From a virus, in IMG/VR virus record IMGVR_UViG_3300007345_000064, positions 1-48,990 of that record: a stretch of DNA of 48,990 nt. One strand, written 5' to 3'. The notes beneath the pieces were generated by a model. It worked only from the letters and a program-made list of their open reading frames with translations, did not search any database and was not told the origin of the DNA. Shown piece after piece: positions 1 through 7,877 of the stretch (positions within the stretch are counted from its first letter, which is position 1; each line of letters starts with the position of its first letter). The translations under genes were made by a program, and so were the position numbers.

Positions 1-8
1 AGACAATA

Positions 9-38
9 AAAAACCCCGCTCGCTCCAAGCGGGGTTTT
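9..38 (-). terminator. Rho-independent terminator, end of minus-strand virion operon
   Basis: Seven-base stem CCCCGCT (14-20) pairs with AGCGGGG (28-34). Read on the minus strand it is followed by a T run, and it lies just beyond the stop codon at 64. Flanking A and T runs mean it could work in both directions. Confidence 0.85.
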
Positions 39-63
39 GTCCCCATCACCACTATAGTGTAGC

Positions 64-975
64 TCAGGCGTTGTCCAGGAACAGAAGCTTAGAACGGAAA
101 GCTTCAGGACCCATGTTGGAAAGATAACGCCAAGCGTTCTCCGGGTTCTGGTTCATCACCTGGCTGAAGTTCTGCCACTGAGAATCAGCATCAGGGGAAG
201 GGGCACCGGCCACGGCGGAAGCGGGCACGGCGGGAACCTGATCGTACTGAGGGTTGTACTGCTGAGCAGGTTGTTGATCGTCTACAGGATACACTTCAGT
301 GAAGAAACGGTTGGTATAGTCAGCTAAGTGATCAGGGTCAGTCAGGATAGCTTCCATTGCAGCCCCGCGATTGGAAACGTCCTCTAACACTTGATGCTGC
401 TGAATCAGAGCATCTTCGAGCACGGTGGCGTACTGGTTGAGAATACCAGGAGCCTCGATACCGAAGTGATTAACGACGGCGGTTGTTTCGGGACTTAGGC
501 TTGGAGCCTGTTGTTCCGTAGAAGTCGGATAAGAAGTTTGGGTCGTAGACCCGTTGTTGTAGGAGGTCGGCTGAGCCGTAGGGGCTTGGTAAGCCCACGG
601 TTGGGCCTGTGAAAGCTGACTGAGTTGTTGAATATCCGCCGCCGTCAGTTGGGGTTGCGCTGACGGTGCTGTCTGGCTGGGCGACGGGGAGAGCCGGGAC
701 ACGATCCGGTCCAAGCTGCCTAGCGCTGCTTCCCACGGGTTGTTCGGGGAGGAGACGGACGGAGACTGGTTGTACTGGTTGTTGGTAGAAGGGGCCGTAG
801 CCTGTTGTGCCTGCGACGGCGCTTGGGGCATAGTCGCCGAAGGCACCGCCTGGGTACTGGCCACCCATTGCGGGTAGGCGGTTGAACCCTGGTCCGCCGC
901 CGGGGCCGCCGCCTGTGGGGCTGCTACCGCCGGGGAGACCGGGCTCGGGATCGAAGCTGGGATCTGCTGGCTCAT
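64..975 (-). CDS. Low-complexity virion or scaffold-like protein overprinted on portal gene
   Basis: 303 residues. Residues 1 to about 168 are rich in Pro, Gln, Ser, Ala and Thr and are probably disordered. The C-terminal part (VNHFGIEAPGILNQYATVLE onward) looks helical and folded. Its first 506 bases lie inside the 3' end of the portal gene, read in a different frame, so this DNA would encode two proteins. Being just downstream of the portal suggests a scaffold, head or neck role, but no family was recognised. No Shine-Dalgarno sequence precedes the ATG at 975, so a later start (for example Met49) or translation by frameshift from the portal is possible. The C-terminal half is very likely coding; the exact start is uncertain. 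Confidence 0.7.
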   Translation of the reverse strand: MSQQIPASIPSPVSPAVAAPQAAAPAADQGSTAYPQWVASTQAVPSATMPQAPSQAQQATAPSTNNQYNQSPSVSSPNNPWEAALGSLDRIVSRLSPSPSQTAPSAQPQLTAADIQQLSQLSQAQPWAYQAPTAQPTSYNNGSTTQTSYPTSTEQQAPSLSPETTAVVNHFGIEAPGILNQYATVLEDALIQQHQVLEDVSNRGAAMEAILTDPDHLADYTNRFFTEVYPVDDQQPAQQYNPQYDQVPAVPASAVAGAPSPDADSQWQNFSQVMNQNPENAWRYLSNMGPEAFRSKLLFLDNA

Positions 976-2707
976 AGCTGCCCGAGTAAGTCAGTTCTTG
1001 CGCGAGGTGGTCAAACGTCCTATAAAGTAAGGGCGTTAGGTTTAGCCGTGGATCAGCCGCTAATGGCTGATTAGGGGCTAAAGGATGCGGGGCTTGTAGC
1101 ATCTGGTTCAATAGTAGCAAGAATTGCTGCATTGCGCCCTGCGTTTGTTGAATCATTCGGAAAGGGAATCCCTTCAACATTTCCGAACGTTCTAGATCGG
1201 TTTTATCCGGGAACAAATACTTCAGAGCTTCGACACTATCTACTCCGAGCTCTTGTAAGTTCCGGACTACGATTGACTTTTGGTTGATGTCGTACGCAGT
1301 ATCTTCGTACACATCGCCTTGGAATCTGTAAGTTACGGTTCGGTCACCGTCAGGAGGTAAACCGAAAACACCACGCGGAACTTTGTTATCCGCGAGCGCA
1401 GCCTGGATCGCTAAATCAACATTTTCTTCATACTTCGTAAGTTTGTTTTGGTACTTAAGAAGAGTTTCTTCGGTTTGTTCTTCCGGTTCTTTCGGCGGGG
1501 TAAGACCCATAACCGAAATAAAGCTCTCGCGGAAAATTTGCTCCTGATGGTACAGGATCATTTCCAACAAACGGCAAAAGCCGTACGTCAGAAAACTCTT
1601 ATTTTTACGAAGGGCAGTCGCTTGAGCACGACCCATAAGCCCTTTAATCTCTGTTGCAGTGGCTCCGGCGCTAATTGATATTTCGTCAACGCCGCCCAAG
1701 GCTGTTCTGATTTCTTCCCGTAATAAGAGTGCATACCGGTTCATGTCTCCGTTAACGGGGTCTGGAGTCATATAGCCCACGCGGTCGGAGGGCTCTACGT
1801 TCGCGATGATCCGAGGAACTCGCAGACCACCTAAACCAGACTGCGAACCAAAAGGCTCGGAAACACGAGTTGACGGGGAGTCAATACCAGCAAAACCGCT
1901 TTGACTGCTGATCGTCGGACGGAAAGTACGATCAGCATCCGAAGCTTCGACCAGATCACTACGGGGACGCGAACTGATGAGCGTGGGATTACCAAAGAAC
2001 TCAATGTTCTTGGAGATGTTCTGCATCATCTGATCGTGCAGAACAATCTGTTGCATGAAGGGCTCAAACTCCCCTTCACCTTCAGTACCACTGGCGTTCG
2101 GTTTGTTTAAAACCTCGACAGCAGGGATAAACCCAAGAGTGTTCGGACGGCTATTTTTTGGAGTAATTAAGGAGCCGGGCTCAAGCTCAAAGCTCAGTTC
2201 ACTATTAGCTTCATATTCTGTGATTTTATCGTTGGTAATCGAGATTCGAACGTAACGCTTGTTTTGGCCTTGAGTTTCAGCAGGTAGACCAATAGCGCTA
2301 TTACGAATCTTATAACTGTAAATGATTACAACTTCTTCGATCTCGCCATTAATGTCGTGATAAACACGATATTGATTTTTGTTAAAGAAGTAAATCTGAT
2401 ATTTCAGTTTTGGATCAGGTCTGAAATAGAACAGACCACAGCCGTCGATCAAAAAATTACGAATGATCGAAGGAAATCGGATATCCAGACGATTCAGCTG
2501 GATAAGATCTTCTAAAAACTTGGTGCGGGCCTTGTAAGTATCCTGCTCGCAGTAGAAAAACAGACCTTTTTTCATCATCAGCAGCGTCATTTGCTGCAGA
2601 TGACTAAGGACAACCATAGTCGCAGATTGTTTGCTGCGATCCTGAGTTCTAGAAGCTTCTAGAATCTCATTAAACCGCTGCCGTACGCTTAGGTTGTCCG
2701 CAGGCAT
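470..2707 (-). CDS. Portal protein (putative)
   Basis: 745 residues, the right size for a large phage portal: the dodecameric ring at the capsid vertex through which DNA is packaged and ejected. The N-terminal 580 residues are a mixed alpha/beta body. The last ~165 residues are Gly/Pro/Gln-rich and end in a basic SKPKSRNNRRR tail; this section is also read in another frame by the downstream gene. AAAGGA lies about 9 bases before the ATG at 2707, a good ribosome binding site. The assignment rests on size, composition and position in an operon with a terminase. I see no short diagnostic motif, so another large head or neck protein remains possible. Confidence 0.65.
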   Translation of the reverse strand: MPADNLSVRQRFNEILEASRTQDRSKQSATMVVLSHLQQMTLLMMKKGLFFYCEQDTYKARTKFLEDLIQLNRLDIRFPSIIRNFLIDGCGLFYFRPDPKLKYQIYFFNKNQYRVYHDINGEIEEVVIIYSYKIRNSAIGLPAETQGQNKRYVRISITNDKITEYEANSELSFELEPGSLITPKNSRPNTLGFIPAVEVLNKPNASGTEGEGEFEPFMQQIVLHDQMMQNISKNIEFFGNPTLISSRPRSDLVEASDADRTFRPTISSQSGFAGIDSPSTRVSEPFGSQSGLGGLRVPRIIANVEPSDRVGYMTPDPVNGDMNRYALLLREEIRTALGGVDEISISAGATATEIKGLMGRAQATALRKNKSFLTYGFCRLLEMILYHQEQIFRESFISVMGLTPPKEPEEQTEETLLKYQNKLTKYEENVDLAIQAALADNKVPRGVFGLPPDGDRTVTYRFQGDVYEDTAYDINQKSIVVRNLQELGVDSVEALKYLFPDKTDLERSEMLKGFPFRMIQQTQGAMQQFLLLLNQMLQAPHPLAPNQPLAADPRLNLTPLLYRTFDHLAQELTYSGSYEPADPSFDPEPGLPGGSSPTGGGPGGGPGFNRLPAMGGQYPGGAFGDYAPSAVAGTTGYGPFYQQPVQPVSVRLLPEQPVGSSARQLGPDRVPALPVAQPDSTVSATPTDGGGYSTTQSAFTGPTVGLPSPYGSADLLQQRVYDPNFLSDFYGTTGSKPKSRNNRRR

Positions 2708-2726
2708 CGACGTTTTCCTTTATGAC

Positions 2727-2891
2727 TCAGCGAGAACCAGCTTCTCGCTCCTTTGTACGCATCATACGAGCTTTCCGTGCTTTACGGACAGCTTCACGAC
2801 GGACTTCGTTACGCTCAGAACCCTCTTTCTCACCGCCGCCTTGTTTACCAGCCATCGGCTTTTTGATCTGTTCCGTCATGAGATCAGCCAT
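2727..2891 (-). CDS. Small basic protein, 54 aa
   Basis: A short ORF between the portal and glycosyltransferase genes, starting MADLMTEQIKKPMAGKQGGG and ending in a highly charged Arg/Lys helix. Its start overlaps the upstream stop as ATGGCTGA, the same coupled junction seen at 4080 and (with TTG) at 4297. Tight packing and composition support it. A nucleic-acid or structural accessory role is only a guess. Confidence 0.65.
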   Translation of the reverse strand: MADLMTEQIKKPMAGKQGGGEKEGSERNEVRREAVRKARKARMMRTKEREAGSR

Positions 2892-3726
2892 TGGGAAGTA
2901 GATACTCGCGTACTCTTTCTATTTTAAACAGCTCAGCGGGTAAAAGCTCATGCGGATAGGGTTCCAAAATGTGGTCTTTTCGACCTAATGGATCATTCCC
3001 TCCCGCTGTAGCTTTGTACGCATCTAAATAGTCCAGCATTTCTTGACTGTATGCAGGAGCGTGGGCGTAAGGAATATCGTCATAACAGTGAGAGAACGAT
3101 GTAAGCTTACGCTTCATCCGAGCTGGGTCTCCCATCCAAGAAAAATGCCAACCTGCGTCACAGTCTCCGTAAACGAGATCGTTGGGATTTTTACGAATTT
3201 CAGAAAGAGTCTGATCTAAGTGCTCGTGGAGAACAACTGTCCCGCAAGTCCAATTAGTAGGTGGTTTGGACGTATCACGCTTGGGGTCAACCACGCGGAG
3301 ATCGGCACGTCCATAGAACATTGGCATTGATAACCGGACGCAACGAGTGGGGTCCTGTTTTGCTAGATCGACTGCAGCTAAAAGGGCGTCTGGCTTAGGA
3401 ATTTCGTCAACATCGCTGAAGAAAAACACTGAGTCCGGGGGTGTCATCCGCATACCCACGGCCAGCGCATCGCGTTGTGAATATTCACGAACCCAGGGAT
3501 TCGGGGCGATGTCCGGAGGAGGTAGTTCTACGTGAAGAACTTGAATCTTTTCCTCAGGAAGACCCAGTGCACGGATTGTTTCTACGCACGTAAAGTCTTT
3601 CTTCTCCCCCTTAAACGTCCTGTCCGCATCCGTAATAATAAACCCATCTACAATATCTTTAAGAATATTGACGCGGAGCTCTAAAAGCTCTTTTTCGTCG
3701 AAGTACAAAAAGCAGTCAAACAGCAC
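2884..3726 (-). CDS. GT17-like glycosyltransferase
   Basis: 280 residues. Early TDADRTFKG and central FFFSDVDEIPKPDAL motifs, the latter a DxD-type nucleotide-sugar and metal site, match glycosyltransferase family 17, whose characterised members add GlcNAc to mannose. WHFSWMGDP near residue 193 also fits. It starts with GTG at 3726, about 20 bases after a TATACT -10 box. It sits inside a virion gene cluster, suggesting it modifies a virion protein or a host-surface glycan during infection. The family is fairly sure; donor and acceptor are unknown. Confidence 0.8.
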   Translation of the reverse strand: MLFDCFLYFDEKELLELRVNILKDIVDGFIITDADRTFKGEKKDFTCVETIRALGLPEEKIQVLHVELPPPDIAPNPWVREYSQRDALAVGMRMTPPDSVFFFSDVDEIPKPDALLAAVDLAKQDPTRCVRLSMPMFYGRADLRVVDPKRDTSKPPTNWTCGTVVLHEHLDQTLSEIRKNPNDLVYGDCDAGWHFSWMGDPARMKRKLTSFSHCYDDIPYAHAPAYSQEMLDYLDAYKATAGGNDPLGRKDHILEPYPHELLPAELFKIERVREYLLPNG

Positions 3727-3740
3727 AGCAACACTGAAGC

Positions 3741-3755
3741 TGTCAGTATATTAAC
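3741..3755 (-). promoter_or_regulatory. Putative promoter -10 (TATACTGACA) for 2884-3726
   Basis: The minus strand reads TTAATATACTGACAGC. The core TATACTGACA also occurs upstream of the tRNA (16648-16663) and of the structured RNA (20048-20063). No clear -35. Confidence 0.45.
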
Positions 3756-4080
3756 GCATACTAGGGGTGACGTTACCGTTACCGGCACGAACAGCTTGAG
3801 AAGATTCGGCAGCCCGTCGGTTCGCTCGCGTCTTCTGCATCAACTCTTGTTTGATGTCTTCCATCGGGTCCCCTGTGGGCTGGAAGCCTTCTTCAAACAC
3901 ACCATAAGGCGCGTTCATAGGGGGTACAGGAGCGTTATACGCTTGATCCTCTATCTGACTTGTATACTCGTCGCTACGCATACTGGCTCGTTGAGCCTTC
4001 ATCTGACGACGAGCCGCAACTTCCTGCGCATTAAAAGCGCGGGTGAACAAATCGCCGGCTTCGAGGAAGGGATCAGCCAT
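3751..4080 (-). CDS. Hypothetical protein, probable virion-associated, 109 aa
   Basis: Start at MADPFLEAGDLFTRAFNAQE (4080) is preferred over the longer frame from 4116 because it gives the ATGGCTGA coupling with the upstream stop at 4073. The N-terminal helix is charged; the middle is Pro/Asn-rich (PVPPMNAPYGVFEEGFQ). No family recognised. Location among packaging and head genes suggests a minor structural or assembly role. Confidence 0.65.
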   Translation of the reverse strand: MADPFLEAGDLFTRAFNAQEVAARRQMKAQRASMRSDEYTSQIEDQAYNAPVPPMNAPYGVFEEGFQPTGDPMEDIKQELMQKTRANRRAAESSQAVRAGNGNVTPSMR

Positions 4081-4297
4081 CTTTAGAAGTCTTTCTTCTA
4101 ATGTACTCGGAAGCACGACGCCTTGCTTCGCGTGCTTTGTCCGTATTGGCGACTTGTGTATTTACAGGTTTGTTACCCGACGTAGCTCGTTTTTTCTTTT
4201 CGTCGGTCGCACGACGCTCTTCCGCACTAAGCGAAGCCCACGCTGCTCGTGGTAGGTACCGCTCGGTTCTTCCTTTCTCGCGTGCTTTATCAGCCAA
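4073..4297 (-). CDS. Small basic phage protein, 74 aa
   Basis: Contains RYLPRAAWASLSAEERRATDEKKKRA, then several Arg/Lys-rich turns. A 'YLP-AW-LS-EER-ATD-KK' pattern of this kind recurs in small basic proteins of phages and large viruses, often near DUF5872-type proteins, which fits its neighbour at 4496. Start codon TTG at 4297 overlaps the upstream stop as TTGGCTGA. Probably binds nucleic acid; function unknown. Confidence 0.7.
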   Translation of the reverse strand: MADKAREKGRTERYLPRAAWASLSAEERRATDEKKKRATSGNKPVNTQVANTDKAREARRRASEYIRRKTSKDG

Positions 4298-4493
4298 GGG
4301 TCCCCATCATCGCTTTAGCAGCTGCTGCCCGAGCAAGCATTTCGTTTTTCAGCGGGTTCACCAGACCTTGGGCGATTGCGTCGGTACTAGATTTGCTTTT
4401 GATCGCTTTGATCAAATCCTTAGCATCGCCGAGCACCCTCTCTCGGAAAGTAGTACCGCCCGACAGGTAATTAACGAGGTCTGAAGCATCCAT
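4290..4493 (-). CDS. Hypothetical protein, 67 aa
   Basis: MDASDLVNYLSGGTTFRERV and a helical C-terminus rich in Ala, Lys and Met. Overlaps its downstream neighbour by 8 bases and lies two bases from its upstream neighbour, so it is co-translated with them. No known family recognised. Confidence 0.65.
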   Translation of the reverse strand: MDASDLVNYLSGGTTFRERVLGDAKDLIKAIKSKSSTDAIAQGLVNPLKNEMLARAAAAKAMMGTLG

Positions 4494-4495
4494 GA

Positions 4496-4726
4496 TTAGT
4501 CTTTTTTAGACTTTTCGTATTCTTCGCGTGTTTGCCAGTCTTCTTTGGACCAACGGCTCAAACGATTCGAAGAAGACTTTTTACCTTCGTAGGTTCCGCC
4601 CGCTTCTTTATAGTACTTGGTTGCAAGCTGCATCGCTCGCGCAGAGTGGCCTCCTAATTTTTTACGAGCTTTAGCTTTAGCTGCTGCCCACTTCTTAGGA
4701 TCTCTTTTTTTAGCGATTTCAGCCAT
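4496..4726 (-). CDS. DUF5872-like small basic protein, 76 aa
   Basis: KRDPKKWAAAKAKARKKLGG, then HSARAMQLATKYYKEAGG and RWSKEDWQT. This layout (Lys/Ala helix, SAR-AxQLA-YK motif, then a WxKEDW segment) is what I remember of DUF5872 proteins of phages and giant viruses. Their function is not established; the charge suggests DNA binding or packing in the capsid. Overlaps the stop of the gene at 4726 as TGATG. Confidence 0.7.
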   Translation of the reverse strand: MAEIAKKRDPKKWAAAKAKARKKLGGHSARAMQLATKYYKEAGGTYEGKKSSSNRLSRWSKEDWQTREEYEKSKKD

Positions 4727-5013
4727 CAGTACAGCACAAATACGCCTTCAACATCACCACTGATTAAAGCGGTACACGAGAGAGGATATAAAACATCCCC
4801 CGCTAGGTTGCCCGCCACGGCGATTTGGCCCGGAGCATCCGAAAGCTCTACGGCAAGGTAACCTTTGCCGGATGAAGAACGTGACTGAATAAAAATCGCG
4901 CGACAAGCCGGAAAGTTGATTCGACCGTTACCGGAAACTACCGCGCCAAAACCACTGGTATAAGGGAGACTGGCTGTCTGCCCGTAGATAGACCCAAACG
5001 CCCTTACGTCCAT
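4726..5013 (-). CDS. Hypothetical virion-type beta protein, 95 aa
   Basis: Begins MDVRAFGSIYGQTASLPYTS. Small, almost Lys-free, with alternating hydrophobic stretches (YLAVELSDAPGQIAVAGN, YPLSCTALISGDVEGVFVLY) typical of a beta-sandwich. That would suit a decoration or head-fibre protein in this operon. No family recognised. Confidence 0.6.
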   Translation of the reverse strand: MDVRAFGSIYGQTASLPYTSGFGAVVSGNGRINFPACRAIFIQSRSSSGKGYLAVELSDAPGQIAVAGNLAGDVLYPLSCTALISGDVEGVFVLY

Positions 5014-5041
5014 GAGTGATCTGTTTTCCTACATTATAGGT

Positions 5042-5323
5042 TCACTGTTCGCTCTCTTCGATCAATCGGTCCAGATACCACCTAGCTTTTTTCAGGTCCT
5101 GAACTTTGTTTTTATGCTCTGTTCGCCAAAGGTACTTAATGATATTGCCGCGACAGTAACTTTTAAAACCCTCGAAACCTAAAGCGGCTTTAAGAGCCTC
5201 GATGCACTCAATACCACCTTGAGTGTAGTGTGCTGGGTGATTTACAGGATCGTTAAGCTGGGTTGAACCAGTAGATTGTGCCTCGTTCACGTTCAACGAA
5301 TCGTCGAAGTCGATACGCGTCAT
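5042..5323 (-). CDS. DUF3310 protein
   Basis: 93 residues with DPVNHPAHYTQGGIECIEAL, FKSYCRGNIIKYLWRTEHK and DLKKARWYLDRLIEE, the full signature of DUF3310. This domain is very common in phages and is related to part of the T7 gp1.7 nucleotide-kinase-like protein. In nucleotide metabolism it is a likely accessory; direct function here is unproven. Family call firm. Confidence 0.9.
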   Translation of the reverse strand: MTRIDFDDSLNVNEAQSTGSTQLNDPVNHPAHYTQGGIECIEALKAALGFEGFKSYCRGNIIKYLWRTEHKNKVQDLKKARWYLDRLIEESEQ

Positions 5324-5403
5324 CTCGAAATAAAGTCTGTTGGTAGTTTTGACCGTTCAGAACATAACACACTGAGACATAGTGTGCACCTCGTTGGGCC
5401 ATT

Positions 5404-6303
5404 TTACAGAGTAAACATATGTTCACAGTCTATCAAACTACTGGATTTATCAAGAAGTTTTTCAGTGTACTTAGTGTCATCATGTTTAATCAAGCAAGAT
5501 TCATGAGGCATATACTTACCATCTTTCTCCACCACAGGAATCCAGCGACGATGCTCGTGGCCAGCCGGAATATCCTCGAACGCCAAACCCATCGAGCTTC
5601 GGTCCGCTAAAGGCCAATTACGGATGCCGACGAGCTCATAGCTCTTCATAGGGTCCATACTCTGACTCTTAACGTACTTAACAGCATCTTGTTGATCTAA
5701 AATCATAGCTCCGTAATATGGATTGGATACCTGCGCAAAGAACTTAATCTCCGGATCGACAACAAGCATCTTTTTAACTTCAAAACCGATGTTATGCCAA
5801 ACGTTCGGCGTCTTTCGTGTCAACGAAAACGTGTGGTAGTTATCAAAGGGGATTTTGAGGTCCCCGTACTCCTCGTATCGGACAAAACCCGGCTCAAAAC
5901 CCGCTGCACTTAACCTGTTTTTCCATCTAAACCAATATTTTAAATTTTCGTAAGTCAATATCATGTCATTTTCTTGGTAAATGTAAAAATCAGCGGTGTA
6001 GTTCATACACGCCAACACCAAATCTGTTTTATGTGCCCACGTGAGCTCCCAACCGTGAAATTCGGGACCACAAACCTTGATTTCGATATCTAAATTCGAT
6101 AGATACGGATCTAGAATACTTTTTAACGTCTCTACGTCCCCTTCTGATTCATAATCTACGTAAATATTTATTTTTACCTCTAGTTCATACTCTAAATAAG
6201 CACGAATAGTGTTAACTAGCGAATTTATACGTTTTAAAGGCTGGTGAGCCGTTATTGCGACCCAGACACGTGACCCAGCGAGCGTGGAAGTGTGAGTTTT
6301 CAT
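5404..6303 (-). CDS. Glycosyltransferase-like protein
   Basis: 299 residues starting MKTHTSTLAGSRVWVAITAH at 6303, where the ATG overlaps the terminase stop (TGATG). A frame back to 6354 would run further into the terminase. A Rossmann-like N-terminus leads to FYIYQENDMILTYENLKYW near residue 125, where the acidic ENDM resembles a DxD-type metal site. Later FEVKKMLVVDPEI and PHESCLIKHDD resemble other phage and bacterial sugar transferases. No exact family assigned. Third enzyme of the glycan-modifying set; substrate unknown. Confidence 0.6.
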   Translation of the reverse strand: MKTHTSTLAGSRVWVAITAHQPLKRINSLVNTIRAYLEYELEVKINIYVDYESEGDVETLKSILDPYLSNLDIEIKVCGPEFHGWELTWAHKTDLVLACMNYTADFYIYQENDMILTYENLKYWFRWKNRLSAAGFEPGFVRYEEYGDLKIPFDNYHTFSLTRKTPNVWHNIGFEVKKMLVVDPEIKFFAQVSNPYYGAMILDQQDAVKYVKSQSMDPMKSYELVGIRNWPLADRSSMGLAFEDIPAGHEHRRWIPVVEKDGKYMPHESCLIKHDDTKYTEKLLDKSSSLIDCEHMFTL

Positions 6304-7823
6304 CAGTACTCGATTGAAAAGTTGCCGCGACGCTGTAGAAATGTAATCAACCAAGTGTACGCGTCTAACAAATCGTCATGAGCTGTAGCACCAACGTTGA
6401 TCAACTGGTCAAAGAGGCCATCAAACTTACGATATTTGTTAAAAGTCACCTTTTTATTCTCTAACAACCCGAGAGTGCCTCTAAATCTAGCAATTTTATC
6501 CCCTCGGAAACCCTTGACTTCGTGAATATGGAGGTTACTAAGGCCACGCTCGTTCAAAAGTACGCGGCGGAGGTCTGCTGCGAGGGATGCTTGGTAGGCA
6601 ACAGACTCAACTACAAGCGTAATCGTGGAATATGTCGGGAAAAATTGCCCATCTTGCTGAGCTAAAATTCCCCACTCCAGCAGCATATCGCACAGCATGT
6701 CTATTTTTTCAAGATTTCCGATAGATCGACACTGATGTGCATCAATAATGTAGTAATTGTCTTTAAGACGACCACCTAACACAAAAGCTGTGTAATCGCT
6801 TGTCTCGTTTTTACTCGCTGAGAGGTCAATACCTACCGCCAAACTGTCGAACTCGGTAACAACTTCACCCTTAATAAGTAGATCTGGCGACACAACCAAG
6901 TCGGAGGTCATCACGGGCTGTTGTTGATACTGATACGCGAACGCAACAGGGTCAAGCTCCTTCTGACCGAGCAGATAATCGGCGCTCCACTGTTCTGGCC
7001 AATAGCTGACAGGTTCGCCACGATCGTCGTACGTAATGGCTTCCTGCGTTACTTGTTTCCACCCTTTCTCCGGAATGAACATCGTTTTATGGATGTCCAA
7101 CGGATGGAACCGAGTTCCAAGACAAATTGATCGGCCACCCTCAAAAATAATCGGCGCGATCACAGAGCTCCAGTTGTTATTCATCTCATCCCTAATAGCA
7201 GGGTTTTTAATATCTGCACTCGACTTAATAGGGTCATCTACGATAACAATATGAGCACGTTTTGACGTAATAGAGCCGCGGAGTCCGGCAGCACGCAACG
7301 TAAACTCTTCGTCACCGAGCCTAGGGATACCGGCATAGTCAAAGTCGATCGACCAACCGATGTCAGACTGCATACCCGAACGCAGTTTGACACGAGGAAA
7401 TACTTTACGATACTCAGGAGAATCAATAATTTGCTTGATAATACGGCTCTTAGGGATAGCTGTAGCAATGTTGTACGAGCAGTAAATAATTTGGAGAGGT
7501 CTTTTTGCAGTCGTGTGTCGTCCGATAATCCACGCGGTGAACAAGTTGAGCACAGTCGATTTCGCTGAACCCCTTGGCGCGAGGATGTCAAGATTTTGTC
7601 CAGCGATATCTAGCAAGTATTTGTTGGACTCCCCGGTAATCAAATGACGGTGCCACTCCAACATATGACGTGCAGGAGTTTTGTCTAAAATAGTACAGAA
7701 CGTATGGAAATCGTTAGCTGCTCTAGTGTATATGGTATCTACTGTGCCGTCGTTTTTTTCCGAAGCTTTTTTGGCTTGAAGCTGAGCGCTGCGGCGGTAA
7801 GCGAAAGAGGCACGGCTAGGCAT
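6303..7823 (-). CDS. terL: Terminase large subunit (ATPase/nuclease)
   Basis: 506 residues. Motor that drives genome packaging and cuts concatemers. Walker A LAPRGSAKST at residues 81-90, Walker B IVIVDDP at 192-198, and an RNase H-like nuclease beginning VGIDLSASKNETSDYTAF with Asp333 as the probable first metal ligand. HDDLLDA near the C-terminus supplies a later acidic pair. Coupled to the downstream glycosyltransferase by TGATG and divergent from the GT4 gene. No small terminase was recognised. Confidence 0.93.
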   Translation of the reverse strand: MPSRASFAYRRSAQLQAKKASEKNDGTVDTIYTRAANDFHTFCTILDKTPARHMLEWHRHLITGESNKYLLDIAGQNLDILAPRGSAKSTVLNLFTAWIIGRHTTAKRPLQIIYCSYNIATAIPKSRIIKQIIDSPEYRKVFPRVKLRSGMQSDIGWSIDFDYAGIPRLGDEEFTLRAAGLRGSITSKRAHIVIVDDPIKSSADIKNPAIRDEMNNNWSSVIAPIIFEGGRSICLGTRFHPLDIHKTMFIPEKGWKQVTQEAITYDDRGEPVSYWPEQWSADYLLGQKELDPVAFAYQYQQQPVMTSDLVVSPDLLIKGEVVTEFDSLAVGIDLSASKNETSDYTAFVLGGRLKDNYYIIDAHQCRSIGNLEKIDMLCDMLLEWGILAQQDGQFFPTYSTITLVVESVAYQASLAADLRRVLLNERGLSNLHIHEVKGFRGDKIARFRGTLGLLENKKVTFNKYRKFDGLFDQLINVGATAHDDLLDAYTWLITFLQRRGNFSIEY

Positions 7824-7842
7824 ATCAATAAACTGACAGTAC

Positions 7843-7851
7843 TGCTATATT
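7843..7851 (+). promoter_or_regulatory. Putative extended -10 promoter, TGCTATATT
   Basis: TG-C-TATATT 27 bases before the ATG of the GT4 gene, in the gap between divergent genes. Similar TGCTANNNT sites precede plus-strand genes at 14870, 19893, 34952 and 39232. No good -35. Confidence 0.45.
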
Positions 7852-7877
7852 GATTGTACTAGAAACTCAAACCAAGC

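Noticed and set aside
4101-4484. 127-codon plus-strand ORF opposite the small basic genes
   Set aside because: Shadow of three tightly coupled minus-strand genes with better composition.
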